From NCBI GenBank assembly GCA_011051925.1, contig DRKE01000350.1, positions 1 through 12,915 of the forward strand: DNA of 12,915 nucleotides, written 5' to 3'. This DNA comes from Deltaproteobacteria bacterium (GTDB lineage: Bacteria; Myxococcota_A; UBA9160; UBA4427). Shown here piece by piece: positions 7,415 through 12,915 of this stretch (within the stretch, counting starts at the first letter, position 1; every line of letters begins with the position of its first letter). The translations under genes were made by a program, and so were the position numbers. The notes beneath the pieces were generated by a model. That model had not been told where the DNA came from and searched no databases. It was given only the letters and a program-made list of their open reading frames with translations.

Positions 7415-7789
7415 ATGATCGGATATGTCACGATCGGAGTGAACGACATGGACCGGGCGGTGGCCTTCTACGATGCCCTGCTCGGGGAGGTCGGTGGATC
7501 CCAGCTCATGGGAATGGACCGCATCAAGTTCTACGGGACGGCTCCCGACGCGGCCATGCTGGCCATCTGCGTCCCCTACGACGAGAAGGACCCGAGTCCC
7601 GGAAACGGGAACATGGTTGCGATCCCCGGCGGCTCCCGGGAGGGCGTCGACAGGCTCTATGCGAAGGCGAGAGAGCTGGGCGCGACGGACGAGGGCGAGC
7701 CGGGCGAACGGATGCCCGTCTTCTATGGTGCCTACGTTCGGGATCTCGACGGCAACAAGCTCTGTTTCTTCGACATGAAGACAGGGTGA
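7415..7789 (+). CDS. VOC (vicinal oxygen chelate, glyoxalase-fold) family protein
   Basis: This is a 124-residue single-domain protein with the paired beta-alpha-beta-beta-beta modules of the VOC superfamily. The first module starts GYVTIGVNDMDRAVAFYD (residues 3-20) and the second closes with YVRDLDGNKLCFF near 109-121. The position usually held by a metal-binding His in the first strand is Tyr4, and the last strand has Cys-Phe-Phe where many members have Glu, so the standard metal site seems absent. Such substitutions are common in the small VOC group with the PYDEK..P..GNG signature. The reaction is therefore unknown; it may be a binding or resistance-type protein rather than a glyoxalase I. 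GGAGAG, 8 bases before the ATG, supports the start. An in-frame ATG at 7385 is less likely. It converges on leuS with a 66-base gap in which I see no convincing terminator. Confidence 0.85.
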   Translation: MIGYVTIGVNDMDRAVAFYDALLGEVGGSQLMGMDRIKFYGTAPDAAMLAICVPYDEKDPSPGNGNMVAIPGGSREGVDRLYAKARELGATDEGEPGERMPVFYGAYVRDLDGNKLCFFDMKTG

Positions 7790-7855
7790 GCGAAGCTCCG
7801 GTCCGCCGTATCCGATCCGGGTGCACGTCGCTGGCGAGCGGGGCGTTGCGGCGGC

Positions 7856-10498
7856 TCAGGCCGGCGCGACGACATTCACGAGTCTGCCCGGCACGACGAT
7901 GACCTTCCGTGGCTCGCGGCCGCCCAGGATCTTCTGGACGTTCTCGTGGGCGAGGGCGCGCTCTTCGACGAGTTCCTTCGAGGCCTCCGCGGGGACCCGG
8001 ATCTCGCCACGCTTCTTTCCGTTGACCTGGACGACGAGCGTGAGTTCGTCTTCTTCGAGATACCGACCGTCCGGTTCGGGCCAGGGCTCGTAGGCGAGCG
8101 TGTTCTCGTGGCCCATGAGCGACCAGAGTTCTTCTGCGATATGGGGCGCCATGGGGGCCAGCATGAGGGTGAAGATCTCGGCGGACGCCATCGGAAGGGG
8201 GTCCTTCTTCGCGATGTCACGGACGAAGACCATCAGTTTCGAGATCGCCGTGTTGAAGCGCATGGCCTCGATGTCCTCGGTCACGCCCTGTAGCGTGCGA
8301 GCCGTCAGCCGGCGCTGTTCGTCGGTGCCCGCACCCTCCACTGGCGGGCGATAGCGTTCCTCGTCTTCTTTTCCCTCGTGGAAGAGACGCCATGCTCGCT
8401 GCAGGAAACGGTGGATCCCCTGGATGCCTTCCGTCGACCAGGGCGCGGCCTTCTCGAGAGGGCCGATGAACATCTCGTATAGCCGCATCGAGTCCGCGCC
8501 GTGTTCTCGGATCACGTCATCGGGATTGATGACATTGCCCTTGCTCTTCGACATCTTCTCGACGACCCGTTCGAGGCGGAGATCGGGATCTTCCGGGTGG
8601 ACCGGGTTTCCTTCGGCGTCGTACGCGACATCACCCAGTTGGATCCAGCGCGCCTTGAGTGGCCGGCCATCGTCCTTCGCGACGGGTCCTTCGTCGGTCT
8701 CCCGGATCTGATCGAAGGAATAGCGCTTGACCGGTTCCTTCTTCTCGTCCGCGATGTCGTCGTCGAAATAGCGGAAGCTCTCGCCGAGGATCATTCCCTG
8801 GTTGACGAGCTTCTGGAAGGGTTCCTTCGTGTGGACGAGGCCGAGGTCGTAGAAGACCTTGTGCCAGAAGCGCGAATAGAGCAGATGAAGAACGGCGTGT
8901 TCCGCCCCGCCCACGTAGAGATCGACGGGCATCCAGTAGTTCTCGGCCTCTGCGGACCAGGGTGCCTCTTCGTTCGTCGGATCCAGGAAGCGCAGGAAAT
9001 ACCAACAGCTGCCGGCCCATTGGGGCATGGTATTCGGATCGCGCAGCACACGCCGCCCTTCAGGATCGGTCGTTTCGATCCAGTCCTTCACCCGCGCGAG
9101 CGGTGCTTCGAAGTTCTCGCCCGTGGGCTTGAAGTCGTCGAGTTCGGGAAGCGTGAGTGGCAGGTCCGATTCCGGAATGAGTTCGATCTTTCCGTCTTCA
9201 TGATGAACGACGGGAAAGGGTTCACCCCAGTAGCGCTGTCGGCTGAAGAGCCAATCGCGAAGCTTGTAGGTCACGGTTCCCTTGCCGACCCCCTCGGCTT
9301 CCAGCCATTCGATCATCTTCCGCTTCGCGTCTTCCGTTTCGAGGCCGTCGAGGAAGCCCGAAGCGGTCGCGCGGCCGGGACCCGTCCATGCGGCGCGATC
9401 CACATCACCCCCCTCGACGACCTGGACGATCGGGAGGTCGAAGGTCCGGGCGAACTCCCAGTCGCGTTCGTCGTGGGCGGGAACGGCCATGATCGCGCCC
9501 GTGCCGTAGCCGGCGAGGACATAGTCCGCAATCCAGATGGGAATCTCCGCGCCGTTGACGGGATTCCGGGCCATCGCGCCTGTCGCGACGCCGGTCTTCC
9601 GTCCCGTGTCGGCCATCCGGGCCCGCTCGCTCCTGCGCGCCGCACGCTCGACGTAGGCCGATACGGCCTCGCGATTCTCCTCCGTCGTGATCGCGTCGAC
9701 GAGGGGATGCTCGGGCGCGAGGACCATGTACGTCGCGCCGAAGAGCGTGTCGGGGCGCGTCGTGAAGACTTCGATCGCGATTTCGGGATGGTCGACGACC
9801 GGGAACCGGACATGGGCGCCTTCGGAACGTCCGATCCAGTCGCGCTGCATCTTCTTGATCGGCTCCGGCCAGTCGAGTTCCTCGAGGTCTTCGATCAGGC
9901 GGTCGGCGTAGCGCGTGATGCGGAGCATCCATTGCTTGAGGGGCATGCGAATGACAGGGTGGCCCCCGACCTCGCTCTTTCCGTCGATGACCTCTTCGTT
10001 GGCGAGGACGGTGCCGAGTTCCGGGCACCAGTTGACCGGCACCTCGGCTTCATAGGCGAGGCCCATCTCGAAAAGCTTGCGGAAGATCCATTGGGTCCAA
10101 CGGACGTAGTTCGGATCCGTCGTGTCGATCTCCCGCGACCAATCATAGCTGAACCCGAGGGATTGGATCTGGCGTTTGAAATTGCGGATGTTGCGTTCCG
10201 TCGTGACACGTGGATGCGTGCCCGTCTTGATCGCGTATTGCTCGGCAGGCAATCCGAAGGCATCCCAACCCATCGGGTGCAGGACGTTGAATCCGCGCAT
10301 CCTCTTGTAACGCGCCATGATGTCGGTCGCGGTATAGCCTTCGGGATGCCCGACGTGCAGGCCGTCGCCCGAGGGATAGGGAAACATGTCGAGGACGTAG
10401 TACTTGGGGCGCGAAGGGTCGAGTTCGGCCCGGAAGGTCTGGTTCTCCTCCCAATATTGCTGCCACTTCTTTTCTATGCGTGCGGGGTCGTAGGCCAT
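7856..10498 (-). CDS. leuS: leucyl-tRNA synthetase
   Basis: LeuRS (EC 6.1.1.4) charges tRNA-Leu in the cytoplasm. The protein is 880 residues, close to the 860 of E. coli LeuRS, and shows the bacterial class Ia layout. The HIGH motif is HVGH at 48-51 after FPYPSGDGL. The CP1 editing domain has TTRPDT at 246-251, nearly the same position as in E. coli (247-252), and Asp343 in AHDERD corresponds to the editing Asp345. KMSKS is at 648-652, followed by an anticodon-binding helical domain and a C-terminal domain ending in VNGKKRGEIRV and a short tail. No key residue is missing. The ATG at 10498 matches the family start (AYDPARIEKKWQQYW). An in-frame TTG at 10537 would add 13 residues. Neither start has a clear Shine-Dalgarno site. 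It stands alone, divergent from the PEP synthase regulator gene. Confidence 0.97.
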   Translation of the reverse strand: MAYDPARIEKKWQQYWEENQTFRAELDPSRPKYYVLDMFPYPSGDGLHVGHPEGYTATDIMARYKRMRGFNVLHPMGWDAFGLPAEQYAIKTGTHPRVTTERNIRNFKRQIQSLGFSYDWSREIDTTDPNYVRWTQWIFRKLFEMGLAYEAEVPVNWCPELGTVLANEEVIDGKSEVGGHPVIRMPLKQWMLRITRYADRLIEDLEELDWPEPIKKMQRDWIGRSEGAHVRFPVVDHPEIAIEVFTTRPDTLFGATYMVLAPEHPLVDAITTEENREAVSAYVERAARRSERARMADTGRKTGVATGAMARNPVNGAEIPIWIADYVLAGYGTGAIMAVPAHDERDWEFARTFDLPIVQVVEGGDVDRAAWTGPGRATASGFLDGLETEDAKRKMIEWLEAEGVGKGTVTYKLRDWLFSRQRYWGEPFPVVHHEDGKIELIPESDLPLTLPELDDFKPTGENFEAPLARVKDWIETTDPEGRRVLRDPNTMPQWAGSCWYFLRFLDPTNEEAPWSAEAENYWMPVDLYVGGAEHAVLHLLYSRFWHKVFYDLGLVHTKEPFQKLVNQGMILGESFRYFDDDIADEKKEPVKRYSFDQIRETDEGPVAKDDGRPLKARWIQLGDVAYDAEGNPVHPEDPDLRLERVVEKMSKSKGNVINPDDVIREHGADSMRLYEMFIGPLEKAAPWSTEGIQGIHRFLQRAWRLFHEGKEDEERYRPPVEGAGTDEQRRLTARTLQGVTEDIEAMRFNTAISKLMVFVRDIAKKDPLPMASAEIFTLMLAPMAPHIAEELWSLMGHENTLAYEPWPEPDGRYLEEDELTLVVQVNGKKRGEIRVPAEASKELVEERALAHENVQKILGGREPRKVIVVPGRLVNVVAPA

Positions 10499-10508
10499 GG
10501 CGAGGGGG

Positions 10509-10537
10509 AGTTTGGGCCGGCCGTCGGGGTTCGTCAA
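10509..10537 (-). promoter_or_regulatory. candidate leuS promoter
   Basis: On the minus strand TTGACG (10537-10532, 5 of 6 to the sigma-70 -35 consensus) is followed after 17 bases by CAAACT (10514-10509, 3 of 6 to the -10). Transcription would then begin only a few bases before the ATG at 10498, which would fit the lack of a ribosome binding site. The -35 lies 6 bases outside the 24-bp inverted-repeat arm. The -10 match is poor. Confidence 0.3.
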
Positions 10538-10543
10538 CGAATC

Positions 10544-10690
10544 GGAGGTGGCGCGAAGATTGGGTCCCGCCTCGAAAGGGGTCCAGGACGGGCCTGGGAT
10601 TCGGGAATCGGGTACGCCTGTACTCGAAACGGGTCTTCGGGCCGCGGAGTCTCCGGATTGGCATCCGGACCCAATCTTCGCGCCACCTCC
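10544..10690. repeat. 24-bp perfect inverted repeat with a 99-bp spacer in the leuS divergent region
   Basis: The left arm covers 10544-10567 and the right arm 10667-10690. They are exact reverse complements over 24 bases. Read towards either flanking gene, the arm begins GGACCCAATC and ends CGCCACCTCC. Outside the arms the match continues as ATCG if one base is bulged. Within the spacer are a GATTC/GAATC hairpin (10598-10609), a GTAC/GTAC hairpin and a TCCGGA pair (10652-10657 with 10664-10669) that overlaps the inner end of the right arm. It may be a pair of regulator sites serving the two divergent genes, a small mobile element with terminal repeats, or a long RNA stem. No obvious target-site duplication flanks it. 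Confidence 0.9.
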
Positions 10691-10693
10691 CGA

Positions 10694-10722
10694 TGGACAC
10701 GATCCGGCTGGGGTCGAAGTCT
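10694..10722 (+). promoter_or_regulatory. weak candidate promoter for the PEP synthase regulator gene
   Basis: TGGACA (10694-10699, 5 of 6 to the -35 consensus) starts 4 bases beyond the right inverted-repeat arm. With a 17-base spacer the -10 would be AAGTCT, a poor match. It is listed mainly because its position relative to the repeat arm mirrors that of the leuS -35. Confidence 0.18.
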
Positions 10723-10754
10723 CCGTTTCCGGCCAGGCCCGCTACCTTCGAAGC

Positions 10755-11585
10755 ATGGTTGCTCCCTCCGAGGACATGACGGTTTTCGTGGTTTCCGACG
10801 GGACCGGCGACACCGGCAGCGCCGCGGTGCGGGCGGCGATGATCCAGTTCCGGAATCGCTGGCGACTTCGTGTCTTCCGTGACGCGCGGACGATCTCCGA
10901 GGTCCGGCGGGTGATCGCACAGGCCGAAGAGGTGGGAGCACTGGTCGTCTTCAGCCTGGTCGAGGGCGAGGTCGTCGAGGCGCTGAACCGCGAGGCGGAA
11001 GAGCGGGGTGTCGTCGTCGTCGATCTTCTCGGGCCATTGATCCGAAAGGTGGCCCAGCGTCTGCACGTCGAGCCGCGCCACCATCCCGGCCTCCTGCACG
11101 GGTTCTCGGACGACTATTTCGATCGGGTCGAAGCGGTCGAGTTCGCGGTCCGTCATGACGACGGGGCGAACCTCAAGACGCTTCACGAGGCGGATATCGT
11201 CCTGACCGGCGTTTCGCGGACTTCGAAGACGCCCCTTTCCATGTACCTCGCACAGCGCGGATACAAGACCGGAAACGTTCCGCTCATTCCCGGTCTCGAT
11301 CCCCAGAAGGAGCTGCTCGAACTCGATCCCAGGCGGGTCTTCGGACTCACCGTCGATCCGGCCACGTTGCTCTCGGTTCGGACGGCGAGGTTGAGGTCGA
11401 TGCGCGCACCCTCTTCGACAGCCTACACCGATCCCGATCAAGTCATGCTCGAACTCGATCGGGCTCGAAGGCTCTTCCAGCAGCAGGGATGGCGGATGAT
11501 CGACGTGAGCGGACGCGCGGTCGAGGAGAACGCGTCGAAGATCATCGACGCACACGCCGAGGCCTTCGGTCCGACGAATCGCTAG
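10755..11585 (+). CDS. ppsR: PEP synthase/PPDK regulatory protein (bifunctional ADP-dependent kinase/Pi-dependent pyrophosphorylase, DUF299)
   Basis: This 276-residue protein is almost the length of E. coli PpsR (277). The family switches PEP synthase or pyruvate phosphate dikinase off and on by phosphorylating and pyrophosphorolysing a Thr next to the catalytic His. Visible family signatures are FVVSDGTGDTG (11-21), a GFSDDYFDRVEAVEFAVRHDDG block, the P-loop-like GVSRTSKTP (152-160) with LSMYLAQRGYKTGNVPL after it, and FGLTVDP. The C-terminus, IDVSGRAVEENASKII, is also typical. The sequence does not by itself separate the PEP synthase form from the PPDK form, and neither target gene is in the window. 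ATG 10755 is taken for length; ATG 10776 is possible but its GAGGA is too close. The gene is divergent from leuS across the inverted repeat, and hairpins follow its stop. Confidence 0.93.
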   Translation: MVAPSEDMTVFVVSDGTGDTGSAAVRAAMIQFRNRWRLRVFRDARTISEVRRVIAQAEEVGALVVFSLVEGEVVEALNREAEERGVVVVDLLGPLIRKVAQRLHVEPRHHPGLLHGFSDDYFDRVEAVEFAVRHDDGANLKTLHEADIVLTGVSRTSKTPLSMYLAQRGYKTGNVPLIPGLDPQKELLELDPRRVFGLTVDPATLLSVRTARLRSMRAPSSTAYTDPDQVMLELDRARRLFQQQGWRMIDVSGRAVEENASKIIDAHAEAFGPTNR

Positions 11586-11588
11586 AGT

Positions 11589-11655
11589 CCTGTTCCGGGA
11601 GTCCGACGTCTTTCGGGAAGGGCCTCTCGGAACAGGGACGGACTCCTGGAACAGG
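11589..11655. repeat. 17-bp near-perfect inverted repeat after the PEP synthase regulator gene
   Basis: The left arm at 11589-11605 (CCTGTTCCGGGAGTCCG) and the right arm at 11639-11655 pair over 17 positions with one mismatch, enclosing a 33-base loop. The loop holds another GGAACAGGG copy (11629-11637) that could pair with the left arm instead, so two alternative folds are possible. It begins 3 bases after the stop codon at 11585. There is no T-run, so it is not a classical terminator on its own. Confidence 0.7.
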
Positions 11656-11695
11656 GCCCGAGCTGGTTGCGGACGATCGAGACCGACATGCGCCC

Positions 11696-11726
11696 GGGGT
11701 ACGACGTCCGTCGGACGCCGTACCCC
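11696..11726 (+). terminator. candidate hairpin terminator between convergent genes
   Basis: GGGGTACGACGTCCG (11696-11710) is nearly the reverse complement of 11712-11726, giving a 15-position stem with one A-C mismatch and a very tight turn. On the plus strand it is followed by C-rich sequence and only TTT (11729-11731), so it is a weak intrinsic terminator for the plus-strand gene ending at 11585. On the minus strand no T-run follows. It sits in the 180-base convergent gap before the thioesterase stop. Confidence 0.5.
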
Positions 11727-11765
11727 CCTTTGCGGCCGTCGGCAGCGTTTAGATCCTGTCCGGGC

Positions 11766-12611
11766 CTATTTCACGATTCGATACAGGACCGTGCCACGGG
11801 CGTGGATCCGGCCGCCTGCGGCATCGGCGACATCGACGTCGGACCAGTAGATTTCGTTGTCGTTGTGCACGCAGCGTCCGTAGGCCACGAGATCGGTCGC
11901 GGGTGCAGGGCCGAGAATCTGGATCTGCATCGATGCGGTCGAAGCCTTGTTGTTCCCGGGGCCGGCCTCGGCCCAGGAGGCCATGGCCCCGGTGGTGTCG
12001 AGGAGCGCCACAAGGGCGCCTTCGTGGATTCCACCCGAAAGGTCGCGGTTGTCTTCCTGGAGAGGCATCACGAGGCGGGAGGTGCCGTCCGTCATGTGCT
12101 CGACCCCGATTCCGCGGTTTCCGATGAAGGGGACCTTGCCGATGATCGGGCCCATGACACCCGGGTCCGCCCGGCCGTGGTCTCCCGCCGAGACGGGTCG
12201 TTCGCTCGACGGTCGACCGAAGAGACCCCGCACCGTCGTCGTGACCTTCGCGATCGGTTTTCCAGCACTCGTCCGGATTTCCGTCTCGACGAAACAGAGC
12301 TCCCGACCCCGGCGAAGAAGTCGGGCCTCGGCGACGACATCCTCGCCGATCGCAGCGGCCAGGTAGCTCACCTGGGCCTGGGCATTGTGGAAGGGGCCGG
12401 CGTCGGCGCCCAGCGCTGCACCCGCGATCGCTTCGCCCGCGATCACGCCGATCGAAGCGGCACAACCACCATGGAGGACGCCGCCGGGGTTCGAGTTGGC
12501 GTCCTGGTAGGGCAGATGGAGGACGGCCCCTTCTTCATCCACCCGCTCGAGCTGGACGCCCAGGGCGCGACCGTAGGGGGACTCCTCGACCTGCTTCTTG
12601 ATCCGATCCAT
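11766..12611 (-). CDS. double-hotdog PaaI-type acyl-CoA thioesterase
   Basis: This is a 281-residue protein with two tandem hotdog-fold domains. It likely hydrolyses acyl-CoA or aryl-CoA thioesters in the cytoplasm. The first domain (about 10-130) has GGVLHGG with His47-Gly48-Gly49, but Val56 stands where the PaaI-type acid is expected. The second (about 165-281) has IHEGALVALLDTTGAMA with His195, Gly197 and Asp204, the expected PaaI-like arrangement. So the second half probably supplies the catalytic acid and the first half a structural or partner surface (inference). GGAG (12621-12624, minus strand), 9 bases before the ATG, supports the start. The gene begins 3 bases after the stop of the MDR dehydrogenase, so the two are very likely co-transcribed, in keeping with acyl-CoA or alcohol catabolism. 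The natural substrate is unknown. Confidence 0.88.
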   Translation of the reverse strand: MDRIKKQVEESPYGRALGVQLERVDEEGAVLHLPYQDANSNPGGVLHGGCAASIGVIAGEAIAGAALGADAGPFHNAQAQVSYLAAAIGEDVVAEARLLRRGRELCFVETEIRTSAGKPIAKVTTTVRGLFGRPSSERPVSAGDHGRADPGVMGPIIGKVPFIGNRGIGVEHMTDGTSRLVMPLQEDNRDLSGGIHEGALVALLDTTGAMASWAEAGPGNNKASTASMQIQILGPAPATDLVAYGRCVHNDNEIYWSDVDVADAAGGRIHARGTVLYRIVK

Positions 12612-12614
12612 CGG

Positions 12615-12915
12615 CTAGAACTCCGGTATCAGGCATGAATGAATCGATTCCTCGCCTTCGACCTCGCGGGCCAGCGTCCTGATCGCGAGTTCGGCGTCCT
12701 CGAGACGGAAATCGTGGGTATGCATCATTTCGAAGGGGTGGCTGCGTTTCTCGAGCAGCCGGATCGCGCTGGCATAGCCGGTCCGAGTGACGCCGATCGC
12801 GCCCTTGATCGTGAGTTCCTTCAAGACGACCTTGTCGGAGACGAAATCGGGAATCGGCTTGAATCCCTTCATTCCGGCGAGAACGATGCAACCCCCGGGT
12901 CGCGCGAAATCGACG
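12615..12915 (-). CDS. zinc-type MDR alcohol dehydrogenase family protein, C-terminal part (gene cut by the window edge)
   Basis: This is the last 100 residues of a medium-chain dehydrogenase/reductase; the start lies beyond the right edge. The segment opens VDFARPGGCIVLAGMKG, the PGG-x-hydrophobic-x3-G strand near the end of the Rossmann domain. It continues through ELTIKGAIGVTRTGYASAIRLLE, the typical K-hydrophobic-GS...A..LL region, and ends with HDFRLEDAELAIRTLA, the usual H.F.L.D...A helix, before the stop TAG (12617-12615). The zinc-binding parts are not in view, so zinc dependence is assumed from resemblance to threonine or alcohol dehydrogenase-type members. The thioesterase follows after 3 bases in the same operon. 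The substrate is unknown. The internal ATG at 12872 is not the start. Confidence 0.85.
   Translation of the reverse strand, partial: VDFARPGGCIVLAGMKGFKPIPDFVSDKVVLKELTIKGAIGVTRTGYASAIRLLEKRSHPFEMMHTHDFRLEDAELAIRTLAREVEGEESIHSCLIPEF

Noticed and set aside
7788..7798. GAGC-GAA-GCTC hairpin after the VOC gene as a terminator
   Set aside because: The stem is only 4 bp, overlaps the stop codon and has no T-run after it.
10544..10690. Firm call of a MITE or other transposon for the inverted repeat
   Set aside because: The flanks show no direct target-site duplication and no second copy was noticed in the window, so it is kept as a repeat of open origin.
10499..10754. T-box or tRNA-like leader for leuS
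   Set aside because: I found no T-box core sequence, specifier-loop arrangement or tRNA T-arm (GTTCGAATC) in the correct context.
8501..10882. Plus-strand open frame of 793 codons opposite leuS
   Set aside because: It is antisense to an unmistakable LeuRS and shows no domain. It also runs through the inverted repeat and into the ppsR gene in another frame.

Overview
The window is GC-rich chromosomal DNA from a bacterium. Codons favour G or C in the third position, and long antisense frames stay open as a by-product. A predicted lipoprotein, an exported propeller protein with a haem-binding motif, and a mix of SDR, MDR, thioesterase and molybdoenzyme genes suggest a Gram-negative, heterotrophic organism of a proteobacterial or myxococcotal kind. 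No rRNA or phylogenetic marker is present, apart from LeuRS, which I cannot place by eye. I see no rRNA, tRNA, CRISPR array, prophage or insertion sequence.

Layout, left to right. (1) 1-2770, minus strand: a lone molybdopterin oxidoreductase, translationally coupled by an ATGA overlap to a gamma-glutamyltransferase that runs off the left edge. (2) 2862-3695, plus: a classical SDR, divergent from the molybdoenzyme. (3) 3730-5703, minus: a large exported protein combining a carboxypeptidase-regulatory-like domain, a single CxxCH cytochrome-like segment and a seven-repeat Vgb-like beta-propeller. (4) 5750-6478, plus: a DUF2135-like lipoprotein whose start nearly abuts the start of gene 3. (5) 6463-7227, minus: a second SDR, overlapping the lipoprotein tail to tail. 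(6) 7415-7789, plus: a small VOC (glyoxalase-fold) protein. (7) 7856-10498, minus: leuS. (8) 10755-11585, plus: the kinase/pyrophosphorylase that regulates PEP synthase or PPDK. (9) 11766-12915, minus: the 3' end of a zinc-type MDR dehydrogenase, followed 3 bases later by a double-hotdog acyl-CoA thioesterase.

Most genes alternate in strand, so there are few operons. Two tight pairs stand out: molybdoenzyme plus GGT, and MDR plus thioesterase. leuS and the PEP synthase regulator are housekeeping functions. The SDRs, MDR and thioesterase fit acyl-CoA, alcohol or lipid catabolism, but no complete pathway can be read here.

The most unusual DNA is the 256-base divergent region between leuS and the PEP synthase regulator gene. 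It carries a perfect 24-bp inverted repeat with a 99-bp spacer. Each arm lies just outside a -35-like hexamer and has the same orientation relative to its gene. The most unusual protein is the cytochrome/propeller fusion, which sits next to the DUF2135-like lipoprotein. I found no clear defence, secretion or otherwise new multi-gene system.
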